Source: Gammaproteobacteria bacterium
GTDB lineage: Bacteria; Pseudomonadota; Gammaproteobacteria; Legionellales; Legionellaceae
Reading direction: 5' to 3'
Assembly: GCA_024742995.1 (NCBI GenBank)
Contig: JANSXK010000007.1
Span: forward strand, 1-64,000
Length of the DNA stretch: 64,000 nucleotides
Shown here: piece after piece, positions 28,336 through 35,884 of the stretch
Layout: every line of letters begins with the position of its first letter
How positions within the stretch are numbered: position 1 is the stretch's first letter
Notes under the pieces: model-generated
Database searches by the model: none
What the model was told of the DNA's origin: nothing
What the model saw: the letters and a program-made list of their open reading frames with translations, nothing else
Translations under genes and position numbers: made by a program

Positions 28336-28803
28336 ATGAGTACCGAAAACGAAGAAAACAATCAAGAATTACAACAGTTTGTGATTCAACGCGTATATAT
28401 TAAAAGCTCTTCTTTCGAAACCAAAGACGTGCCCGGCATTTTTCAACAAAAATGGGAACCTGAATTGAACCTCGATATCAACACAGACCATATCGAGCTG
28501 GATAAAGATATTTATGAAGTCACCTTGAGTGTCACCGCCACGGTTAAAAATGTAAAAGAAACAGCCTTTTTAGTTGAAGTGGAACAAGCGGGTATTTTTA
28601 GCATCCAGGGCCCTACAGCGGAGCAGTTAGGACATATTCTTGGTAGCTTCTGTCCTAGTATCTTGTTTCCCTATGTGAGAGAAACCATTTCTTCCATCGT
28701 CACCAAAGGCAGTTTCCCTCCACTTGTATTGTCTCCCATCAATTTTGATGCGCTTTACATGCAAAAACAACAAGCACAAACACAGACTGAAGATGCCGAA
28801 TAA
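28336..28803 (+). CDS. secB: protein-export chaperone SecB
   Basis: A 155-residue tetrameric chaperone that keeps precursors unfolded and hands them to SecA. Typical segments are FVIQRVYIKSSSFETKDVPGIFQQKWEPE near the N-terminus, DIYEVTLSVTATVK, AFLVEVEQAGIF and ILFPYVRETISSIVTKGSFPPLVLSPINF. The ATG at 28336 has AGGA eight bases upstream; the frame is open 17 codons further up without a site. The end overlaps the gpsA start by 11 bases, the same order as in E. coli. Confidence 0.96.
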   Translation: MSTENEENNQELQQFVIQRVYIKSSSFETKDVPGIFQQKWEPELNLDINTDHIELDKDIYEVTLSVTATVKNVKETAFLVEVEQAGIFSIQGPTAEQLGHILGSFCPSILFPYVRETISSIVTKGSFPPLVLSPINFDALYMQKQQAQTQTEDAE

Positions 28804-29785
28804 AACATCTATCGCCATTTTAGGCGCCGGATCTTGGGGTACTGCGGTGGCCATTTTTTTGGCCACCAAAGGGTATCAAACGCTACTGTGGTCTAAAAAT
28901 AGTGCGCATGTTAAAGAAATGCAAAAAAAACACCGCAACGAACGCTATCTCCCACAAACTCCTTTTCCAGAAACACTCGAAGTGCACACCGATTTGACTC
29001 ATTGCGTCACCCAAGCAACGCATGTTGTCATTGCGGTTCCCTCGCATGCTTTTGCTGAGCTGTTACAAGAAATACCCCAACCCAAACTAGGCCTCGCTTG
29101 GTTGACCAAAGGGATTGATCCACAGAGTCATCAGCTTTTAAACGAATTGGTCAAGCAACAATGGGGGGAAACCTACCCAACCGTCGTGATTTCTGGTCCC
29201 TCTTTTGCCAAAGAAGTCGCCATGGGACTCCCTACCGCCTTGGTCGTTGCCAGCCAACACTCAGAATATCAGTGCCAAATTCGTGATCTTCTGCATGCCC
29301 CCAATATGCGGGTGTATCTCTCAGAGGATATCAATGGCGTACAATTATGTGGCGTCGTGAAAAACATTCTTGCCATTGCATGTGGCATCAGTGATGGCAT
29401 CGGTTATGGCGCTAATGCCAAAGCCGCTTTGATTACTCGTGGCTTGGCTGAAATGCAACGCTTATTACATGCATTTCATGCCCGTCCCGAAACCTGTTTA
29501 AGCCTTGCAGGTGTTGGTGATTTGGTCTTAACCTGTACGGACAATCAATCACGTAATCGCCGTTTTGGCCTATTGCTTGGTGAAGGAACTGAGTCTCATG
29601 CTGCCGAGAAAAGTATTGGCCAAGTCGTAGAAGGCAAATACAATGCAGCTCAAGTCTCTACATTGGCGCAGCAACATCAAATTGATATGCCGATTTGTCA
29701 GGAAGTACATGCGGTATTGGAGGGACAACGCAGCCCGAAAGAAGCTGTGGCGTTATTGATGAATCGCCCACCTAAAGAGGAATAG
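28793..29785 (+). CDS. gpsA: glycerol-3-phosphate dehydrogenase [NAD(P)+]
   Basis: A 330-residue enzyme reducing dihydroxyacetone phosphate to sn-glycerol 3-phosphate, the backbone of phospholipids. The dinucleotide loop GAGSWGTAVA lies near residue 10. Other marks are VISGPSFAKEVA, GVVKNILAIACGISDGIGYGANAKAALITRGL with the catalytic Lys, and LSLAGVGDLVLTCTDNQSRNR. The ATG at 28793 lies inside the secB end. The 3' end overlaps the convergent murI by 14 bases. Confidence 0.96.
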   Translation: MPNKTSIAILGAGSWGTAVAIFLATKGYQTLLWSKNSAHVKEMQKKHRNERYLPQTPFPETLEVHTDLTHCVTQATHVVIAVPSHAFAELLQEIPQPKLGLAWLTKGIDPQSHQLLNELVKQQWGETYPTVVISGPSFAKEVAMGLPTALVVASQHSEYQCQIRDLLHAPNMRVYLSEDINGVQLCGVVKNILAIACGISDGIGYGANAKAALITRGLAEMQRLLHAFHARPETCLSLAGVGDLVLTCTDNQSRNRRFGLLLGEGTESHAAEKSIGQVVEGKYNAAQVSTLAQQHQIDMPICQEVHAVLEGQRSPKEAVALLMNRPPKEE

Positions 29786-30596
29786 TCGGTATATCAACCA
29801 GCTCAATCTGGCGCTCTTGCAACGTATCCTGTAAAAAAATCTCACCCACCTTTTGAAACCGCTTGACTGAGTCTGTCACCAAATAATGTACATCCCCCTG
29901 CCCTTGGACATTAGGATGAGCCAAATTGTCTTCTAATAAACGCTGCTTTAGCGCAGCTGCGGTCGCATCTGCAGAATCCACAACTTGGACCTCTTGCGGT
30001 AATAATTGCTTCAAGGTATCTTTAAAAACGGGGAAATGGGTACATCCCAAAAGAACGGTGTCGTCGGTGGCTAATTCGGACAAATAATGCTGTAATGCTT
30101 CCTTTGCCAGGGCATTGCCCGTCATACCTTCTTCCGCCAATGCGACCAATACACTACACGCCCTAGCGTGAATCACCGCATCAGATAATCGCTGACGAAT
30201 CAAATCTTGGTATGCATCGGTTGCAATCGTCGTTTCTGTGGCTAAGACGGTAATATGATGATTACGCGTGGCGGCCACAGCCGCGGCAGCGCCGGGCGCA
30301 ACCACACCTACGACCAGAATATCTGGGAGGGTTTCTTGGAGATACTCCAAAGCTGAGGTGGTTGCCGTATTGCAAGCAATGACTAGCGCTTTGATATGGC
30401 GCTGCATTAATAATTGTGCCATTTGACCCGCATATCTTTTTACCGTATCGCGCGATTTGGTGCCATACGGCAATCTCGCGGTGTCGCCAAGGTAAATGAA
30501 AGATTCTGTAGGTAATTCGCGACGTAATGCACGCAAAACGGTCAGGCCACCCATGCCGGAATCGAAGACACCGATAGATAATTGTTGTTTATTCAT
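29772..30596 (-). CDS. murI: glutamate racemase
   Basis: A 274-residue racemase making D-glutamate for peptidoglycan. The N-terminal loop is GVFDSGMGGLTVLRAL, and the two catalytic cysteines sit in VIACNTATT (Cys75) and LLGCTHFP. YLGDTARLPYG is also conserved. The length is normal. It is a single gene on the minus strand between the convergent gpsA and a dispersed repeat. The ATG at 30596 lacks a strong ribosome binding site, but the N-terminus fits the family. Confidence 0.95.
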   Translation of the reverse strand: MNKQQLSIGVFDSGMGGLTVLRALRRELPTESFIYLGDTARLPYGTKSRDTVKRYAGQMAQLLMQRHIKALVIACNTATTSALEYLQETLPDILVVGVVAPGAAAAVAATRNHHITVLATETTIATDAYQDLIRQRLSDAVIHARACSVLVALAEEGMTGNALAKEALQHYLSELATDDTVLLGCTHFPVFKDTLKQLLPQEVQVVDSADATAAALKQRLLEDNLAHPNVQGQGDVHYLVTDSVKRFQKVGEIFLQDTLQERQIELVDIPTIPL

Positions 30597-30613
30597 AAGC
30601 GTTTTATCTCTTT

Positions 30614-30701
30614 CCCCTCATCCGCCCTACGGGCACCTTCTCCCCGGATAACTGCGCCCTCATCCGCCCTGCGGGCACCTTCTCCTCAAAGGAGAGAAGG
30701 G
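30614..30701. repeat. dispersed two-hairpin repeat, two copies
   Basis: Two copies of the CCTCATCCGCCC / GGGCACCTTCTCC unit; the second keeps the GGAGAGAAGG arm and the first lacks its closing arm. It separates murI from the coiled-coil protein gene, whose stop codon lies five bases beyond the repeat. Confidence 0.8.
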
Positions 30702-30705
30702 AATC

Positions 30706-31911
30706 TTAAAGTCGTCCTCTTTGAATATGAACTGCTTCTCCTGCCAAAAATTCTCTATTGTCCCGAACAGCACTAAATTTGTCTCTAAATTCTGCTGTAA
30801 TGTGTGGTGCTCCATCGAGCAATCCTCCAATCGATTCACGATAAGCAGCAACCTCTTTGGCAGGATTGTCCCAAGCAGGTATGGTCACCTCAATATCTGT
30901 CATCTGCAATGGTATCCCCATCTGCTCAGCTTCATATAACAAAACAGCCGCGACCCTCTTCGCTTGATCATTATACGCATTTGGACCATTAAGAAATATT
31001 TTGTGTTCTGGATATTTAGCCTTATCCAGTAGCAGTAGATGAGCCATTTTGACAGCAGCACGAATTGCCTCCATATTGGCTTGGTTATTATTAGGATCTT
31101 GGGCAGCAGCATGGTTAGATCTATCTACGACATGCCCAGAATGCTGGTGCTCGATAAGTACTTTAGTTCCGGGAAGCGTGTAACGCACATACTCACCTTC
31201 TTTGAGTATGTCACCATAAGCCACCGTGTATCCGGTCAATCCAGTCCCAGGCGTCGGTTTTGTTTCCAACGCGCGTCGCTCAATCTCGCCTTTAAACCCT
31301 AAAAAATCTTGTTGCTCTACAATGATTGTTGCTTGTTCTAGCCAATGTGCAGGAAAATTCCATGGCTCATCAGCAGCGTAACCTTGCGCCATAAGATGGC
31401 AATGTTCAATGCGTTGTGTGTTTTTTTTGATTTCTGCATGTAGATCTTTGATCTGCCGCTTATGCTGTTCCATCGCTTTAAAATTAGCTTGATCTGCGTC
31501 TGTCACGTTTGCATCATCAGGCGCTGCCCTCACATTCGTATCAATCCCATTCCATAACGGCACAATCGCTCCATTTTGAACTCCAACCTCAGCCAACCTT
31601 AAAACATCTGCGGCCTGATTGGCATCGATCAAAATTTTGGCTTTTTCTAAGGTATCAACAATGCGTTGCTGCGCTGCTTTGGCAGCTTTCAATGAATTTA
31701 ATTCTGTGCTTTTTTGCCAAAAACGCTGATTTTGTTCCGCCGTAGAAAGTGCAACATTCGCCACCTCCAATGCTTGGCGTGCCTGCGGAAGTTTTACATC
31801 CAACTCACGGTGCGTTGCAGTAATCATCGCTGCTCTCGCGTCCATCAATCTATCACCTTCCGTCGTCAAATGCGCGCAATTATCGCGAAGATCATCTAGT
31901 TTCTGTCTCAT
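30706..31911 (-). CDS. coiled-coil protein of unknown function
   Basis: A 401-residue soluble protein without signal peptide. Residues about 1-115 are a continuous charged helix with heptad character (RQKLDDLRDNCAHL onward, ALEVANVALSTAEQNQRFW). A second coiled segment is at about 145-170. The C-terminal half, from TGYTVAYGDILKEGEYVRYTLPG to the end, looks globular, with LIEHQHSGHVVDR and KIFLNGPNAYNDQAKRVAAVLLYEAEQMGIPLQM as the most distinctive stretches. I cannot assign a family. It stands alone between murI and the QEGLA-motif gene. Coiled coil plus a compact C-terminal domain is a common layout of secreted proteins in Legionellales; that is inference only. Confidence 0.65.
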   Translation of the reverse strand: MRQKLDDLRDNCAHLTTEGDRLMDARAAMITATHRELDVKLPQARQALEVANVALSTAEQNQRFWQKSTELNSLKAAKAAQQRIVDTLEKAKILIDANQAADVLRLAEVGVQNGAIVPLWNGIDTNVRAAPDDANVTDADQANFKAMEQHKRQIKDLHAEIKKNTQRIEHCHLMAQGYAADEPWNFPAHWLEQATIIVEQQDFLGFKGEIERRALETKPTPGTGLTGYTVAYGDILKEGEYVRYTLPGTKVLIEHQHSGHVVDRSNHAAAQDPNNNQANMEAIRAAVKMAHLLLLDKAKYPEHKIFLNGPNAYNDQAKRVAAVLLYEAEQMGIPLQMTDIEVTIPAWDNPAKEVAAYRESIGGLLDGAPHITAEFRDKFSAVRDNREFLAGEAVHIQRGRL

Positions 31912-31978
31912 AACACCTTACCCCAACCCTGCGCTTCTTGGGCCCTATGTGCTTAAATTATAGCAAAGTTTACGAGTA

Positions 31979-33262
31979 TTACGCTAATAAAAATCTGAAA
32001 TTGCGCTGAATCTCAGCAAAATCAAATTGATCTAAAAACAAAGAGAATCCTAACCAGACACTGAGAGAAGACAAATCTCGAAATTGCTCTGGCATATATC
32101 GAGGTTCTGCCAGCAGGCCTTCAGCTTTTAATTCCAGCAATAAAGGCACATCATCCAAGGTCAATTTCCCGGAAAATAAGATAGGTACTACATCCACGCG
32201 ACGTTCACTGATGGCATAACAGAGAAAGTTATACAACAACACAAAGCCCTTGGCATACGCCAAATCTTTGGTAAACGGCCCTCCGGTGGGCAAACTACCA
32301 CGAAACACGCGCACGCTTTGTTTGTAAGCATCTTCTTCGGTTTGGCCACATTCCATGAAATAACGATAAATATCCATAAAATCAGCACCTTGCGTCACTT
32401 TCTCGATAGCGAGCACTCGATTGGTGATTTTGCGCATTCGAGAAGGATAAGATGAAAAAGAAACCACTTCTGTCATCACTGCCAATCCTTCCTGAATCAC
32501 GGCACACGAAGGCGCGCCTTTGGATAAAAACGAACAATACGGCTGAATAGTACCGTTAATGGTGGTTCCTACATGTACCCAGCCTTCATGTACTTCTAAA
32601 TATTTTAATTCACGGTCGGTAAATTTGGCTTTTGCACTTAATTTGACTTTATCTGCGCCAGCTGCCGCATCGGCAACCATATTATCACTAACCATCACCT
32701 TGATTTCGTCGTCCGTAAAAAACTCATTCAAACGTGTTTGTAACAGATTTTTAGCATCATTTGGGGCGTGTCTGGGAATATCCTGCTCAGACACCAATTG
32801 CACATCCAAAGTCGTCAGCAAATCATAGAGAAAACCTCCCATTTCGCATAAGCGAGGTCCCCCCACATAAAACACATCATCTGGACTGCCGTACAACTCT
32901 TTGGATAATTCTACAAAAATAGGGGTTCCACGCGCTTTCAACATCCGCACAGCACGAATATACTCATCGCATTGACGTTTGATAAGGCGCGTGATAGGCG
33001 AGTATTCACCCATTTGATTGTGCGTATCACGTAAAATACCGCGAAACTCTTCAATTTTTTCCTTGGCAACAAACGGCATGACACGATTTTTGTAATAATT
33101 ATGATCCACATGTGGCATGCGCTTGCCTTTGTGGTAGAAAAAGTCCTGGCGAATGCTATCGTCCCATTTCACCATATCCAAAATGCGAATCGACCGTTGC
33201 GCCTCAATGATACGCTTCGACAACGCCTTAATGATCGCACCCTCTGACTTTTTAATAGCCAT
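31979..33262 (-). CDS. QEGLA-motif protein (DUF1704, flavohemoglobin expression-modulating family)
   Basis: A 427-residue protein of the family named after its VIQEGLAV motif, seen here with EVVSFSSYPSRM after it. A metallopeptidase-like HEGWVH motif precedes it, which agrees with the tyrosine-carboxypeptidase-like fold predicted for the family. The N-terminal part (SKRIIEAQRSIRILDMVKWDDSIRQDFF) is also typical. The reaction in bacteria is not known; the flavohemoglobin link comes from gene neighbourhoods elsewhere. The ATG has AGGTG eight bases upstream. zapD lies 12 bases upstream, so the two are probably co-transcribed. Confidence 0.85.
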   Translation of the reverse strand: MAIKKSEGAIIKALSKRIIEAQRSIRILDMVKWDDSIRQDFFYHKGKRMPHVDHNYYKNRVMPFVAKEKIEEFRGILRDTHNQMGEYSPITRLIKRQCDEYIRAVRMLKARGTPIFVELSKELYGSPDDVFYVGGPRLCEMGGFLYDLLTTLDVQLVSEQDIPRHAPNDAKNLLQTRLNEFFTDDEIKVMVSDNMVADAAAGADKVKLSAKAKFTDRELKYLEVHEGWVHVGTTINGTIQPYCSFLSKGAPSCAVIQEGLAVMTEVVSFSSYPSRMRKITNRVLAIEKVTQGADFMDIYRYFMECGQTEEDAYKQSVRVFRGSLPTGGPFTKDLAYAKGFVLLYNFLCYAISERRVDVVPILFSGKLTLDDVPLLLELKAEGLLAEPRYMPEQFRDLSSLSVWLGFSLFLDQFDFAEIQRNFRFLLA

Positions 33263-33274
33263 ATCAGACTCACC

Positions 33275-34024
33275 TCATAATTGGCAAATCGCTAAATCAA
33301 CCGTGGAAACCTCTGCTTGTCGTACTTCTTGCATCGAATAAGCATCGCATAAACGAATGCTCAAACCATGCTGACCTATTTGAATTTTAGGCACAATACT
33401 CGTCTCTTCCAGCATACGAATCAAAATCAAATGATAAATAGATCGTGTCGACAACGAACGCTGGTAAAACCCATTGGACAATTCGATCAGCTCAAATTGC
33501 GATGTATCTCGCAGTAATGCTAAATAAATGCTAGCTGTATCCCATAAAACTTGTAATTGTTGTAACCAATGCTTCAAATGAGCTTGGCGATTGGCCGTCG
33601 TGCTTTCTAACCAGCATAACAATTGCGGCGCGTGTAGCTCGCAATCGCTGAGATGGGCAGTTTGTGCCAACCGAATAGATTGCAAAAATGGATCTTGGTG
33701 AATCCCTTCCCCGAAGCACCCTGATATATGACTTAAGACTTGAACTTGCACAAAAAGACGGGCGTAATGTGCATCAGAAATGAGTGTTTGTGATTTATTA
33801 ACCGTATGTTCAATTCGCATCAATTCTTTGACAAAACGACTTTTTAATTCCGGCTTTTCAATTAATTTGATGATTTCAATGACATTTTTCAAAGCGTAAT
33901 GATGGATAATGGGATCAGTGGCATGGCAAGCTTGTTCAATCGCCAAAAACAAACGCTCCAATCGCAATGCAATTTTAGATAGCGCATTCACACCTAATTG
34001 AAAAACGATTTGATTTTGCTGCAT
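33275..34024 (-). CDS. zapD: cell division protein ZapD
   Basis: A 249-residue all-helical protein aligning with ZapD, which crosslinks FtsZ filaments at the division ring. Matching segments are the N-terminal VFQLGVNALSKIALRLERLFLAIEQ (E. coli LFEHPLNEKMRTWLRIEFL), LLCWLESTTANRQAHLKHWLQQL, the LSNGFYQRSL turn, and the closing KIQIGQHGLSIRLCD and TVDLAICQL strands. In E. coli the gene follows coaE; here it precedes the QEGLA-motif gene. The identification rests on pattern, not on a computed score. Confidence 0.8.
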   Translation of the reverse strand: MQQNQIVFQLGVNALSKIALRLERLFLAIEQACHATDPIIHHYALKNVIEIIKLIEKPELKSRFVKELMRIEHTVNKSQTLISDAHYARLFVQVQVLSHISGCFGEGIHQDPFLQSIRLAQTAHLSDCELHAPQLLCWLESTTANRQAHLKHWLQQLQVLWDTASIYLALLRDTSQFELIELSNGFYQRSLSTRSIYHLILIRMLEETSIVPKIQIGQHGLSIRLCDAYSMQEVRQAEVSTVDLAICQL

Positions 34025-34148
34025 AAAAAACGGCCCCCATTTTTATTAAGACTAGCATATCCTATACAGTGCCACAATTTATCAATACTGATTAGGAGGG
34101 CTAAATGTTCTGGCCTACATCTTTTGGACCTTAGATAGATGCTATCTA

Positions 34149-34688
34149 CTATTTACTAATCAAATCCGCTAAATCATCTGCATGATGCTCTTCATCTTGT
34201 AAAATTTCTTCCAACATACGACGAGTGGTACTATCCTCCGAGCCAAACCATTGCACCATACTTCGATACACCATGATGGCAACCCTTTCTGCGATCAAAT
34301 TTTCTTCAATCAATTTCTCTAAATCCTTTCCAGAACCATATTCAGTAGCCGTGCGCGCTACAATGGTACTGGGATCGAAATCAGGATCACCACCCAATTG
34401 ATTGATACGCTCAGCAATCATCATCATATGACGCTCTTCATCTAGGGCATGCTCTAAAAATTCAGCTGCGACTTGTGGTCGGTCAATACCACTGGCAATG
34501 ATTTGGTGATGTCGATAACGTAAAACACACATGATTTCAGTAGCCAATGCGTCATTCAACAAACGAATGGCTTCCTCCAAATCCAAAGCATAATCTTGCG
34601 TAATCGCCCCATCTTGTGTGGATTCTTTAGCCAGTTTTTGGATTTCGGCAATATTAATAGATGACGACCCTTGTTTTGACTGAGACAT
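34149..34688 (-). CDS. ferritin-like diiron protein (bacterioferritin/Dps-like)
   Basis: A 179-residue four-helix protein with the complete ferritin-type ligand set: Glu51, the ExxH at 84-87 (EERH), Glu134 and the ExxH near 166-169 (EEHH). It starts with about 30 polar residues before the first helix. Such proteins bind and oxidise iron and protect from peroxide; no haem-binding Met can be assigned. The ATG has AAGGAT five bases upstream. It is a single-gene unit between a short hairpin on each side. Confidence 0.85.
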   Translation of the reverse strand: MSQSKQGSSSINIAEIQKLAKESTQDGAITQDYALDLEEAIRLLNDALATEIMCVLRYRHHQIIASGIDRPQVAAEFLEHALDEERHMMMIAERINQLGGDPDFDPSTIVARTATEYGSGKDLEKLIEENLIAERVAIMVYRSMVQWFGSEDSTTRRMLEEILQDEEHHADDLADLISK

Positions 34689-34771
34689 AATAGATCCTTA
34701 AATTCATTCTTCCATATATTATTTATAGTTTATTATTTTAACTATTGTTTCTTTTTATGACCACATGGATA

Positions 34772-34806
34772 AGAAGCACCTAATGATACAATCATTAAGT
34801 GCTTCT
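34772..34806. terminator. long hairpin between the transpeptidase and ferritin-like genes
   Basis: AGAAGCAC-C-TAATGAT, loop ACA, ATCATTA-A-GTGCTTCT: two perfect arms with one internal mismatch, about 15 base pairs. It follows the stop of the L,D-transpeptidase gene (minus strand) by 42 bases and probably stops or stabilises that message. There is no T-run, so it is not a textbook terminator. Confidence 0.45.
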
Positions 34807-34848
34807 ATTAGTACGCATTTGAATCATAATCTTACTGCACTATGTTCA

Positions 34849-35415
34849 TCAGTAAGGTTTGACAACAACTGTCGTACCAACATCCATAAAGTCTTCATTT
34901 AACCAACGTGCTGCATCTGGTAAGACCCTAATACAACCATGGCTAGCATTATGGTTTGGAACATCGTAAGCCGCGTGAATGGAATACGCACCATTAAAAT
35001 GCATGCAATACGGCATTCTAGCGCCCCCGTGAGTTTCTACAGGATACATACTAGACTTACAATTTTCCCCTTTCTTAGAATACACGTGGTAGGTCCCCGT
35101 CACAGTTCGGCAAGGACGACCAATATCATCACAATAATTACTACCACCAGACGCAGCACCCGTGTCTAAACGGTTACCTTGCGCATCATAGGCAGCCCAT
35201 GCGGTTGCTTTAGGGTCAAAAATAAACACTTTATGACCTGTAGCAGCACGCTTCATTGGGAAATAATTAGATCCTCGATTGTCTGAGTCTCTACTCATGG
35301 TATAGTGGGTAAAACCACCATCATCGACAATCGGTATCGAACGACCACCATCTAATGTAGAACAGGCGCTCAACAACAGACCGACAGATGATACAACGAT
35401 CAAAGCTTTATTCAT
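34849..35415 (-). CDS. L,D-transpeptidase lipoprotein (YkuD family)
   Basis: A 188-residue lipoprotein: signal peptide MNKALIVVSSVGLLLSAC with lipobox Cys18. The YkuD domain has the catalytic set His147 (SIHAAY) and SHGCIRV with Cys161. Such enzymes make 3-3 crosslinks in peptidoglycan or attach proteins to it. The proteins called EnhA in Legionella have a similar layout. The ATG at 35415 is preceded by AGGAGG; a GTG at 35421 is too close to that site. The ribosome binding site is part of a 9-base perfect hairpin just upstream, suggesting translational control. Confidence 0.9.
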   Translation of the reverse strand: MNKALIVVSSVGLLLSACSTLDGGRSIPIVDDGGFTHYTMSRDSDNRGSNYFPMKRAATGHKVFIFDPKATAWAAYDAQGNRLDTGAASGGSNYCDDIGRPCRTVTGTYHVYSKKGENCKSSMYPVETHGGARMPYCMHFNGAYSIHAAYDVPNHNASHGCIRVLPDAARWLNEDFMDVGTTVVVKPY

Positions 35416-35419
35416 GATC

Positions 35420-35455
35420 ACATCCTCCTCTGTTATCCTTTATATCGGAGGATGT
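35420..35455 (-). promoter_or_regulatory. leader hairpin hiding the ribosome binding site of the L,D-transpeptidase gene
   Basis: On the minus strand ACATCCTCC (35455-35447) pairs perfectly with GGAGGATGT (35428-35420) across an 18-base loop. The right arm contains the whole AGGAGG ribosome binding site of the gene that starts at 35415. Folding would block initiation; opening by heat, protein or RNA would allow it. A TATGTA at 35461-35456 could be a -10, but a start from it would cut the left arm, so the promoter must be elsewhere for this model. Confidence 0.55.
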
Positions 35456-35527
35456 TACATAAACTTTAGTCTTTTTGTTTAAATATTAATCTTTATTATG
35501 GGAGTGGGGGCGGAGCGTAGGATTAAA

Positions 35528-35884
35528 TTACTGCGCTGGTTCAATCAATATCGCAATGGCTTGCTTCAATTGCTCATCACTACATTCAAAACATCCACCC
35601 CTAGCTGGCATGGCTCTGAACCCTTCGTCAACATGTTGCCAAAGCTCTTTTTGACTTTGCTTGAGTCGAGGAGCCCAATCCTTTGTATGACCAATTCGAG
35701 GCGCACCAAGCGGAATCATAGGATGTGTCGCATGGCAAGATATACAATAGTGCTTCACAATCGATTGCCCTTCAGTTTTTGAGCCTGTGATCTTATCCAA
35801 AAAATCTTGGGGTCGATGCGTTGCAGACCAGAGGAGAGGACTCACCATGAATAACAACCAAAATGATAAAAGTTTAGATTTCAT
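35528..35884 (-). CDS. small periplasmic cytochrome c (c5-like)
   Basis: A 118-residue protein with a signal peptide (MKSKLLSFWLLFMVSPLLWSA) and one haem site CISCH. A late Met in FRAMPARGGCFECSDEQL is the likely axial ligand, and two further cysteines next to it resemble the disulfide of cytochrome c5. It should carry electrons in the periplasm. The ATG at 35884 lies inside the end of recJ (11-base overlap), so it is probably translated from the recJ message. The longer frame from 35917 has no site. Confidence 0.88.
   Translation of the reverse strand: MKSKLLSFWLLFMVSPLLWSATHRPQDFLDKITGSKTEGQSIVKHYCISCHATHPMIPLGAPRIGHTKDWAPRLKQSQKELWQHVDEGFRAMPARGGCFECSDEQLKQAIAILIEPAQ

Noticed and set aside
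33275-34024. Treating this gene as an orphan hypothetical
   Set aside because: The N-terminal LERLFLAIEQ-type helix, LSNGFYQ turn and closing strands match ZapD in order and spacing, so a ZapD call is better.
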